From Sipunculus nudus (taxonomy: Eukaryota > Annelida > Sipuncula > Golfingiida > Sipunculidae): a DNA stretch of 64,000 bases. Below, piece after piece: positions 1-9,200 of the stretch; position 1 is the stretch's first letter; every line of letters begins with the position of its first letter. The notes under the pieces are model-generated. The model was not told where the DNA came from. It made no database searches and saw only the letters and a list, made by a program, of their open reading frames with translations. The stretch is taken from positions 1,625,241 to 1,689,240 of the forward strand of contig CM049318.1 in the NCBI GenBank assembly GCA_026874595.1, written 5' to 3'. Both the position numbers and the translations under genes were made by a program.

Positions 1-72
1 CCGTATACATTAATGCTATTTGAAGGACCATTATTATCCGAAGTCCGCAATCTAACACATCGTGTACATTAT
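1..72 (+). repeat. 59-bp satellite, left remnant of the array
   Basis: This stretch matches the 59-bp monomer that fills 6246-16650, in the same orientation, for example CCGTATACATTAATGCTA and CGTGTACATTAT. It shows that the retroelement at 73-6245 sits inside the satellite and that the array continues left of the window. The last five bases, ATTAT, are the left target-site duplication. Confidence 0.9.
68..72. repeat. Target-site duplication ATTAT, left copy
   Basis: ATTAT occurs directly before the element end TGTCAAGAAA and again directly after the other end TTTCTTGACA (6246-6250). Removing the element and one copy restores a normal satellite reading, GTACATTATTGCTAC, so this is a true 5-bp duplication, the size usual for Ty3/gypsy integrases. 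Confidence 0.85.
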
Positions 73-569
73 TGTCAAGAAATCCTTTATTTGTCATAGC
101 TGAGGTGTTTTAAGAGATAACAGCGTGGCTAGCCATGAAGATTCGGTGTACACAAAAACTCTACTTTTATATCATGGGAAGTGACAATTAAGTGAAGCAA
201 AAGTGAACTTGAACGTTATTTGTTGCATATGCATTAAAGCAATTCATTGAAGAAGATCAACCAAGAAGAAAAACTTTATTTGTTTGAATGGACTTTGTAT
301 TGTTTTATTTGGACGCTTACAAATCGTAAGTAGAAACTCATTGATATTGTATGATTGAATATTGGTGTAATGATTTGTTCTATGTGTCTCATATGATGCT
401 GGAGATGGCATAATTATAGAATGTATTATTGTTATATTTTTATATAAATAGTTAGATTTGTACATTGGATTTGTTTGTTATTTATCATCCTTGATAGCTG
501 CGAAAGACACAGTCACTTAAATAAACAATGAACTGAAAATTTATCTTATATACACACATATTTGTGACA
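73..569 (+). repeat. Left LTR, inverted relative to the coding strand
   Basis: This 497-bp block starts TGTCAAGAAA and ends TGTGACA. It reads U3 to U5 on the plus strand, with an AATAAA-containing stretch near 520, whereas the element's genes are on the minus strand. It aligns to the reverse complement of 5231-6245 at roughly 95 percent identity by eye, apart from a 515-bp segment present only on the right. A normal 3' LTR would read on the same strand as the genes. Six bases past the U5 end (TTTGGG, 570-575) also match the sequence after the right LTR. Confidence 0.85.
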
Positions 570-580
570 TTTGGGCACAC

Positions 581-592
581 GCCCCCCTTTAG
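581..592 (-). other. Polypurine tract of the retroelement
   Basis: On the minus strand this reads CTAAAGGGGGGC, a purine run just before the left LTR block and after the end of pol. This is the expected place and composition for the plus-strand primer. The bases that follow on the minus strand (GTGTGCCCAAA) lead into the U5 end of the LTR rather than its U3 end, which is the anomaly of this copy. Confidence 0.6.
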
Positions 593-869
593 AAAATATT
601 TCTACATATTTTCTAATTTATTCCCATTTAAAGTTTTGTTTAAACTTCTTCTCATTAAACATCAATGATACATATTTACATGAACATTTAACATGCTAGA
701 AACATACCTTTTTACAATATATGACCATATAATCACAAATCAGATTACACAAACAATATCTTGCCATAAGCAACCTCTAGCATATGACACCCACAATACT
801 TAATGCTTAGTAGTAATGATAATACTTAATGACCCCAATACATGTTATTCTAATCCTGCCATTCACAGT
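593..869 (-). other. Retroelement 3' untranslated region
   Basis: AT-rich sequence between the end of the RNase H reading frame (stop at 870-872) and the polypurine tract. I see no env-like reading frame or other domain. Confidence 0.6.
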
Positions 870-1362
870 TTAAGTCTGTCTGCTCAAGTAGTCTGCTCCT
901 ACATTCTCAGATCCCTTTATAGCTGGTATCTTAAATCTGTAAGCCTGCAGAAACAATGCCAATCGCATAATGCGACTGTTTTCTGCTTTACTCTTCTGTA
1001 TATAGGAAGTGGTTGGTGGTCAGTCTGTATTGTGAAATCTTTGCCATAGGGATAATTTTGAAATTTCTTCCCTGCAAACACCAGAGCCAAACATTCTCTT
1101 TCTATGACTGAATAATTTCTTTCTCTAGGTAGCAGTTTTTTGCTAGCATATGCCACAGAAAATTTCCCATCATCATACTCTTGAAGCAATACCGCTCCAA
1201 CACCTGTGTCTGACGCGTGAGCCTGGACAATAAATTGCCTTTCAAAATCTGGTAGTCTGAAAATTGGGGCTTGGGTGAGCAATGACTTTAATGTCTGAAA
1301 TGAACGTTCTTGTGCTTCTCCCCAACGAACAGTATTTGGCTGGCCCTTCTTAGTCAGATCTG
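870..1362 (-). pseudogene. RNase H domain of the retroelement, frameshifted
   Basis: This is the RNase H part of the polyprotein. The main open stretch (1282-917) shows the typical start with ASDTGVGAVL, the YSVIERECLA helix and the TDHQPL motif, which hold the acidic catalytic residues. Near 985 the frame shifts; the sequence then continues in another frame as a recognisable RNase H C-terminus ending at the stop at 870-872. At its start it is separated from reverse transcriptase by a frameshift near 1365. No restored product is given because the copy is clearly inactive. Confidence 0.85.
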
Positions 1363-2445
1363 TTAAGCTACAGCTACCTCCGCGAAGTTTGGAATAAACT
1401 TTCTGTAATATCCTGCCAGACCCAAAAATGACCTAACATGACGTTTGGTATTGGGCCGCGGAGCATCTCTAATTTTGTCAAGCTTTTCAACCTCCATCTT
1501 GATTTGACCATTATCTACTTCATGACCAACAAAGTTTATTGACCCATATCCTACAAAACACTTAGTAGATCTTGCTGTCCAGCCTGCCTCTCTAATATGC
1601 TGGAAAAGCTCTCTTAGCGTTGTCATATGCTCTCTCCATGTAGGAGTATGACCTAGAACGTCATCAACAAAACTGTCTATATTGTTGACTCCCTTTAACA
1701 TCTTACGCATCATACGGTTGAATGTTGCGGCACTGTTCAACAAGCCAAAAGGCATTTTACAAAATTGAAAACTTCCTTGTGGAGTAGAAAATGCTGTGAT
1801 ATCTCTGCTATTCTTAGCTACTGGAATTTGCCAATACCCCTTGCTCAAATCTATCTTTGTGAAAACCTGATCCCCATAGAGTTTTGCCATGATATCATCA
1901 GCATTGGGCATAGGTTCTGTACCAAATTTTATTATGGCATTTATTCGCCGGAAGTCTATACAGAATCGATTGGTTTGATCCTTTTTCTTCACCAGTACGA
2001 CTGGAGAATTATATGAGGAATGGGATGGCTCAATCACACCCATAACTAACAAATTAGTGACCTCCATTTCTATGCTCTGACGCACTGAGTATGGGACTGG
2101 ATATGGCTTTGTCCTTATAGGCTCCTTTGTAGTTGTCACTATTTCATGTTCACTCAAGCTAGTCTCACTTGGTCTGTCAGTGAATATGTCTGAGAATTCT
2201 CTCAGCAATCCTATAACCTCTGCCCTTTGTTCTGAACTAAGACTTGGGTTTACATGGACATCTTTATATGTCTCCTTGCTTGACACAGGAGGCAATAAAT
2301 TTAACAAATTCTCATCATCAACTACCCCATCTGAATCATATTCTGGTTCACCCACAGCTGACCCTACCTCAACTACCTCTACCTGGCATGCACCTGCTGT
2401 AGCATCAACTGGCTCAAAGTCTCTGGAGTTTCTGCGGCTGTCCAC
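1363..2445 (-). pseudogene. Ty3/gypsy reverse transcriptase domain
   Basis: A 360-codon open stretch with the full finger-palm series of a gypsy reverse transcriptase: a linker with EFSDIFTD, then SSYNSPVVLVKKKD, CIDFRRINA, the FTKIDLSKGYWQIP block with the first catalytic Asp, PFGLLNSAATFNRMM, the active-site box SFVDDVL (the usual Tyr replaced by Phe) and the SFLGLAGYYRKFIPNFAEV tail. It overlaps the integrase frame by 67 bases in a different frame and ends at a stop (1363-1365) caused by a frameshift before the RNase H. The reading begins at a GTG codon because the true upstream junction with integrase is lost; it is part of a polyprotein, not a free gene. Confidence 0.9.
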
Positions 2446-3188
2446 AGCTCCTTCAAAATTTGCATAGGGCCCCTAACAGTCCTGCCATAAATCATCTCAA
2501 ATGGAGAAAATCCTGTACTTGCTTGGGGAACTTCACGATAAGCAAACAAAACCGCTGGCAGATAACGGTCCCAATCGCATGGCCTTTCTTGGCACATTTT
2601 CTTTAACATTGACTTAAGAACTTCATTAACTCTTTCACATAGCCAATTACACTTAGGGTTGTAGGGCGTTGTGAACAGTTGTTTACATCCAACCAACCTA
2701 CTGACTTCCTGCATCAGCTCTGATGTAAATTGAGTCCCCCGGTCACTTAGAATTTCTGATGGGAATCCCACGCTACCGAATATTTCTAACAGTGCTTCTG
2801 CTACTCTCTCTGTCTCAATCTTCGGCAGTGCAATAGCCTCTGGGTACCTTGAACAGTAGTCAACTAACGTTAGTATGTACCGATTACCTGTATCGGACAT
2901 ATGGCATATGTCACACGACTTACAGTAGCGTGTCACATCAGCAGTGATACCAGGCCAATGGAAACTCGAAGTAATCCTATCAATTGTCTTCCTGATACCC
3001 AAATGACCTCCGACAATGGAAGCATGAGCTAGGCCCATAACCTGACTCCTATACTTCTTGGGTACCACTACCTGTTTCACCTCTACTGCACTATCACCTC
3101 TAGGCTCCGAATATATACGGTAGAGAACATCATCTCTAATTTCATACTTATACATATGCTGGCCCTTTGTATATAATTTATCACCCTC
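2379..3188 (-). pseudogene. Retroelement integrase, first catalytic Asp deleted
   Basis: The frame shows an H2C2 zinc-binding region (HASIVGGHLG through CKSCDICH) and the rve core with LSDRGTQFTS (second acidic residue) and CERVNEVLKS (catalytic Glu position). Between CDICHM and SDTGNRYILT the usual stretch that carries the first catalytic Asp is missing, which looks like an in-frame loss of roughly 35 codons. After GRTVRGPMQIL the reading quickly ends at 2379-2381, so the C-terminal part is also truncated or shifted. It lies upstream of reverse transcriptase, the Gmr1-like order. The frame is the same as protease and the zinc knuckle, with a premature TGA at 3189-3191 before it. Confidence 0.88.
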
Positions 3189-3569
3189 TCATGCATATGC
3201 CCGCAATTTTTCTAGGGACGCATCATTTTTCTGCTCTTTCTTCAGCTCTGCCGAACTAACTGACCCAACATCAGGTTCTATTGCCACAGTGAGTGGCTTA
3301 ATATCTCGCTCAGCCTTCTTGGCTTGAGCCCTAGTAGCTACTGCTATCATTTCATCTCCTGACTCCACGATAACTGCTTTAATTGCTTCGGCTTTTCCTG
3401 CGACCTTGGATTCTACCACTTCATTGATGTCATTTGACTCATCTTGTCCTACCTCACTAATTAGCGCCTTATGTACCTTTACCTTGGCTATACACTCAGA
3501 AGCCTGCGGATCTCTAGCACCTGGAATATTTCCGATTATTAGATCACAAATAGGTTTTGTCACTACCAT
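3189..3569 (-). pseudogene. Retroelement linker between protease and integrase
   Basis: A 126-codon stretch in the same frame as protease and integrase, separated from both by single stop codons (TAA at 3612-3614 upstream, TGA at 3189-3191 at its end). It begins with a hydrophobic PICDLIIGNIPG segment typical of the end of gypsy retropepsins, followed by a charged, lysine- and glutamate-rich linker. No separate domain is recognisable. Confidence 0.75.
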
Positions 3570-3611
3570 CGCCTCTAACTCACCTGTATAATAAGGTGTG
3601 TCTACCTCTAT

Positions 3612-4052
3612 TTAAGCAATAGGAAAATGGCGCAGGGAACTGTCAAATAATTTACAGATATGCACCTGACCTGTAAACTGTGCGGAACTGATTAAATCCC
3701 TACGGACTGCAGCACTACTGTACCCTGAATCTCTCAACACACTGACCTTGACCCCATTTAAGTAACCCTCTGTCACTGGTAAATTGTGTGTACTGGTCAG
3801 CTCACTGTGCTTATTACAAGCACCAATTTCAATAGGAACTACCTCCCTAATGGCTAACTTAAGCCCATCATCCGTCATGCATTCTTGGAGTACCCTGTCA
3901 TACTGCCCTGCTACCTGACATCCTGCTCCTGACTGTACCTCAGTCTGCCCTTCTGAGTCTGTGGGCTTACCTTTTCTCTTATCTTGAAAGCTGCTATTTG
4001 AACCATTGTCTCTTTTTCCAGGAAACGACTGAGCTGCAGCTGCTCTTTGATG
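3612..4052 (-). pseudogene. Retroelement aspartic protease region
   Basis: The same frame as the CCHC knuckle continues after the TGA at 4053-4055 into a retropepsin. The active-site turn reads VLRDSGYSS, with the D-S-G triad replacing the commoner D-T-G and Tyr replacing the commoner Cys after it. The frame stops at a TAA (3612-3614) that interrupts the C-terminal half of the protease. Family assignment rests on the active-site motif and on position between gag and integrase. Confidence 0.8.
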
Positions 4053-5022
4053 TCAAACCTGCTGTCTCGACCTACAGTCTCTGGCTGTATGGCCTAACTT
4101 ATGACAGATAAAACACTCAACCTGCCTGTAGTTGCCCCTCTCAGCTCTAGGCTCTCTATTCTGGTAATTCTGTTGATTACCACCTCCCACAAATCTGGGT
4201 TTGTTGCCAATAGGCTTTTGTAGCTGGCCTTCTTTACGTTTGCACCTACCAGTAATTGTGCTGTTGTGAGCATCTAAGTACTGTTCAGCCACATGTGCCA
4301 TCTTTTCTACACTTTCTAATTCTGGTAGCCTTTCCCTTAAAATCATGCCTAAAATCTTCGTGACACATAGCCATGAACTGGTCACGCTCCATCATGTCCT
4401 TCAGACTATCATAGTCCCTCCCCACCTTAGCCAATTCCATCCACCTAGAAAAATTAATCTGCAGCTTAGACACAAACTGCGTTGCTGTCTCACCCGTATC
4501 GGGTTTTGTCTCACGGAATTTCCGTCTGAACCCTTCCTCGTTCAGCTGATATCTCTCCAGAAGAGCACTTTTAAGCTGTTCATAATCATTGGCTTCTGTA
4601 GCCGGCATGCTGGCATAAAACTGCAAACCTTTGCCAGTCAACAAAGGACTTAAACTCACAGCCCAACTACCTTCTGGCCAACTTTGACCTCTGGCAAAAC
4701 GCTCAAACCTTTCTAGGAAGGCATCCATGTCGTCTTTCCCTTCATCAGATTTTGGGAGTTTTGGCAAAGTGGATCTTACTACAGAATGACCATCACCCGC
4801 TTGCTGAGCGACCTCTTTCTTTGCTTCCTCCAATTTTATCATTAACTCAAGCTCTTGCTTACGCAGCTGAGCCTGCTTCTCTGACTCTAACTGCTGAGCC
4901 GCCCTTTCTTGAGCACGCTTTTCCCGCTCTTCAGTCTGCTGCTCAGTTACAAACCGTTGCAGCTCATCCCCATCATAACCTAACTCTTTCCCTAGCTCTA
5001 TCAATTCTTTGAGACTTGTCAT
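4053..5022 (-). pseudogene. Retroelement gag with SCAN-like capsid and CCHC knuckle
   Basis: I chose the ATG at 5022 because the sequence from there starts the conserved part; codons from 5085 are also open. The order is a charged coiled-coil-like region rich in E, K, Q (about residues 20-75), a capsid region with FERFARGQSWP and a stretch ALLERYQLNEEGFRRKF that resembles the SCAN/Gmr1 capsid fold, then a zinc knuckle CFICHKLGHTARDC (C-x2-C-x4-H-x4-C). A frameshift near 4340 divides it into two overlapping open stretches (5085-4285 and 4385-4053). An in-frame TGA at 4053-4055 then separates it from protease. The SCAN kinship is known for Gmr1-like gag proteins; the match here is by eye. Confidence 0.85.
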
Positions 5023-5210
5023 ATTTATGACATCACCTAGCACCCTGCTGCACTTTAAACTTGAATGAAACTTCTTAACAAACAATATTTAACAAATTCC
5101 TTACCATTGACAGTTTTCATACAATGCACTTATTTGCTAGTCATCAATCCACTGCTGCATTTTTAAAACCAAAAGTAAAATTTTGCCGGAATACCGACAA
5201 TACCTTTTGA
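5023..5210 (-). other. Retroelement 5' leader
   Basis: Untranslated stretch between the primer-binding site and gag. It contains a short open extension of the gag frame up to 5085 but no other feature I can name. Confidence 0.6.
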
Positions 5211-5228
5211 TCACGGAACGAGCCCCCA
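5211..5228 (-). other. Primer-binding site of the retroelement
   Basis: On the minus strand, directly after the LTR end, the sequence reads TGGGGGCTCGTTCCGTGA. The first ten bases resemble the tRNA-Pro-type primer-binding sites of many retroelements. Its position identifies the right LTR as the true 5' LTR in correct orientation. Confidence 0.7.
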
Positions 5229-5230
5229 AA

Positions 5231-6245
5231 TATCACAAATATGTGTGTATATAAGATAAAATGTTCAGTTCATTGTTTATTTAAGTGACTATGTCTTTCG
5301 CTGCGATCAAGGATGATAAATAACAAACAAATCCAATGTACAAATCTAACTATTTATATAAAAATATAACAATAATACATTCTATAATTGTGCCATCTCC
5401 AGCATCATATGACACACATAGAACAAATCATTATACCAATAATCAATCATACAATATCAATGAGTTTCTACTTACGATTTATAAGCGTCCAAATAAAACA
5501 ATACAACGTCCATTCAAACAAATAAAGTCTTTCTTCTTGGTTGATCTTCTTCAATAAGTTCTTTTAATGCATATGCAACAAATAACGTTCAAGTTCACTT
5601 TTGCTTCACTTAATTGTCACTTCCCAGGATATCAAAGTAGAGTTTTTGTGTATACTGAATCTTCATGGCTAGCCACCCTGTTATGCATAATTCTTATGTT
5701 AAGTCTATTAACCTGGGCTTTTCAATGTTTCATATAACAAAAGCACAAGGTTAAACTACTTCATCATACTTCTTGTCATGCCCAGGTAGTTTACAAAGTC
5801 CAGTATTCCATTTTGATTGTTGAGTAACTTGCCGTTACCGGTATTATTTTATTTTGGTGCTTGTCTGGAACCACCTTCTCTCTTAACAATCTGGCAAGTA
5901 CTGAGGATACTCATGCTGTTCCCGACACTTCAAGGCTACACCCACTTGTCCATTGTCTGACCTGGCTGTACTTGGACAGACAGCACTGTCCCAGGGCAAG
6001 TTTAACCCTTGACTCTGTGTCTCCGCTGTACACGTAAACAAAGCTTGCTGGCTGGTATACACATATGTCACATTGAAGAACTCGATGCATTGCATGCTGA
6101 TCTTGACCCAAGGTCAACTATACAAGAAGTACCATGTTTCTTTAAGTAATAACAAGTAAATGATTTTCTTTTTATAACACCTTAATATATTAAATAGCGA
6201 TCTCTTAAAAGACCTCAAATATGACAAATAAAGGGTTTCTTGACA
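5231..6245 (-). repeat. Right (5') LTR, 1015 bp with an extra 515-bp segment
   Basis: In the coding orientation this LTR starts TGTCAAGAAA at 6245 and ends TGTGATA at 5231, next to the primer-binding site. It holds a TATA-like TATATTTTTATATAAAT and an AATAAA near its 3' end, the usual U3-R-U5 layout. It is about 95 percent identical to the left block in inverted orientation, except for 5687-6201, which the left block lacks. Confidence 0.85.
5687..6201. other. 515-bp segment present only in the right LTR
   Basis: The left LTR passes directly from CTCTTAAAA into ATAACAG-type sequence (read on the matching strand), while the right copy has 515 extra bases at the same point. No terminal inverted repeats, target duplication beyond an ambiguous AT, or coding potential is evident. 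It is either an insertion in this LTR or an original part of U3 deleted from the left copy. Confidence 0.7.
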
Positions 6246-6250
6246 ATTAT
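6246..6250. repeat. Target-site duplication ATTAT, right copy
   Basis: Second copy of the 5-bp duplication flanking the retroelement; the satellite reading resumes here as ATTATTGCTACTTG. Confidence 0.85.
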
Positions 6251-9200
6251 TGCTACTTGAATGTTTAATATTATACAACGTCCACACTCTATAAAACCGG
6301 GAACATTAATGCTACTTGAATGTCTAATATTATACGACATCCGCACTCTCACACACCGTGTACATTATTGCTACTTGAATGTCTAATATTATACAACGTC
6401 CGCAATCCCACACACCGTATACATTATTGCTACTTGAATGTCTAATATTATACAACGTCCGCAATCCCACACACCGTATACATTATTGCTACTTGAATGT
6501 CTAATATTATACAACGTCCGCAATCCCACACACCGTATACATTATTGCTACTTGAATGTCAAATATTATACAACGTCTGCACTTTCACACACCGTATACA
6601 TTATTGCTACTTGAATGTCTAATATTATACAACGTCTGCACTTTCACACAACGTATACATTTTTGCTACTTGAATGTCTAATATTATACACGTCCGCAAT
6701 CCCACACACCGTATACATTATTGCTACTTGAATGTCTAATATTATACAACGTCTGCACTTTCACACACCGTATACATTATTGCTACTTGAATGTCTAATA
6801 TTATACAACGTCCCCAATCCCACACACCGTATACATTATTGCTACTTGAATGTCTAATATTATACAACGTCTGCACTTTCACACACCGTATACATTATTG
6901 CTACTTGAATGTCTAATATTATACAACGTCTGCACTTTCACACACCGTATACATTTTTGCTACTTGAATGTCTAATATTATACAACGTCTGCACTTTCAC
7001 ACACCGTATACATTATTGCTACTTGAATGACTAATATTATACGACATCCGCACTCTCACACACCTTGTACATTATTGCTTATTGAATGACTCACATTAAA
7101 CAACGTCTGCACTCTCACACACCGTATACATTATTGCTACTTGAATGACTGATATTATACAACATCTGCACTCTCACACACCGAGTACATTAATGCTACT
7201 TGAATGACTAATATTAATCAACGTCTGCACTTTCACACACCGTATACATTATTGCTACTTGAATGACTGATATTATACGACGTCCCCACTCTAACACACC
7301 GTGTACATTAATGCTACTTGAATGACTAATATAATACAACGTCTGCACTTTCACACACCGTATATATTATTGCTACTTGAATGACTGATATTATACTACG
7401 CCCGCACTCTCACACACCGTGTACATTAATGCTACTTGAATGACTAATATAATACAACGTCTGCACTTTCACAAACCGTGTGCATTAATGCTACTTGAAT
7501 GACTAATATAATACAACGTCTGCACTCTCACACACCGTATACATTATTGCTACTTGAATGACTGATATTATACGACGTCCGCACTTTCACACACGGTGTA
7601 CATTATTGCTACTTGAATGTCTAATATTATAAAACGTCCGAACTCTCACACACCGTGTACATTAATGCTACTTAAATGACTTACATAATACAGCGTACTC
7701 TCACACACCGTATACATTATTGCTACTTGAATGACTAATATAATACAACGTCCGCACTCTCACACACCGTGTACATTAATGCTACTTGAATGACTAATAT
7801 AATACAACGTCTGCACTCTAACACACCGTGTACATTAATGCTACTTGAATGACTAATATAATACAACGTCTGCACTTTCACACACCGTATACATTATTGC
7901 TACTTGAATGACTGATATTATACTACGCCCGCACTCTCACACACCGTGTACATTAATGCTACTTGAATGACTAATATAATACAACGTCTGCACTTTCACA
8001 AACCGTGTGCATTAATGCTACTTGAATGACTAATATAATACAACGTCTGCACTTTCACACACCGTATACATTATTGCTACTTGAATGACTAATATAATAC
8101 AACGTCCGAACTCTCACACACCGTGTACATTAATGCTACTTGAATGACTAATATAATACAACGTCCGAACTCTCACACACCGTATACATTATTGCTACTT
8201 GAATAACTGATATTATACGCCGTCCGCACTTTCACACACGGTGTACATTATTGCTACTTGAATGTCTAATATTATAAAACGTCCGAACTCTCACACACCG
8301 TGTACATTAATGCTACTTGAATGACTTATATAATACAGCGTACTCTCACACACCGTATACATTATTGCTACTTGAATGACTAATATAATACAACGTCCGC
8401 ACTCTCACACACCGTGTACATTAATGCTACTTGAATGACTAATATAATACAACGTCTGCACTCTCACACACCGTATACATTATTGCTACTTGAATGACTG
8501 ATATTATACGACGTCCGCACTTTCACACACGGTGTACATTATTGCTACTTGAATGTCTAATATTATACGACGTCCGAACTCTCACACACCGTGTACATTA
8601 ATGCTACTTGAATGACTAATATAATACAACGTCCGAACTCTCACACACCGTATACATTATTGCTACTTGAATGACTGATATTATACAACGTCTGCACTCT
8701 CAAATACCGTGTACATTAATGCTACTTGAATAAATAATATAATCAAACGTCCGCACTCTCACACACCGTATACATTATTGCTACTTGAATGACTAATATA
8801 ATACAACGTCTGCACTTTCACACACCGTGTACATTATTGCTACTTGAATGACTAATATAATTAAACGTCCGAACTCTCACACACCGTATACATTATTGCT
8901 ACTTGAATGACTAATATAATACAACGTCCGAACTCTCACACACCGTATACATTAATGCTACTTGAATGACTGATTTTATACGACGTCCGCACTTTCACAC
9001 ACGGTGTACATTATTGGTACTTGAATGTCTAATATTATAAAACGTCCGAACTCTCACACACCGTGTACATTAATGCTACTTGAATGACTTACATAATACA
9101 GCGTACTCCCACACACCGTATACATTATTGCTACTTGAATGACTAATATAATACAACGTCCGCACTCTCACACACCGTGTACATTAATGCTACTTGAATG

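Larger units (their letters stand above)
73..6245 (-). mobile_element. Decayed Gmr1-like Ty3/gypsy retrotransposon with inverted LTRs
   Basis: A 6.17-kb element coded on the minus strand. Reading right to left: LTR (6245-5231), primer-binding site, gag with a CCHC knuckle, retropepsin, integrase, reverse transcriptase, RNase H, polypurine tract (590-581), then a second LTR-like block (569-73). Integrase lies upstream of reverse transcriptase, while both domains are of Ty3/gypsy type. This order is known for the Gmr1-like group, whose capsid is also the source of vertebrate SCAN domains. Frames are broken by stops at 4053, 3612 and 3189, frameshifts near 4340, 2420, 1365 and 985, and an integrase deletion, so the copy is dead. 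The two LTR blocks are reverse complements of each other rather than direct repeats. The element is flanked by ATTAT duplications and inserted in satellite DNA. Confidence 0.9.

Noticed and set aside
244-5557. Two nearly identical 73-codon open frames (244-465 minus and 5336-5557 plus)
   Set aside because: They are the same LTR sequence seen twice because the LTRs are inverted; no domain and no coding signature.
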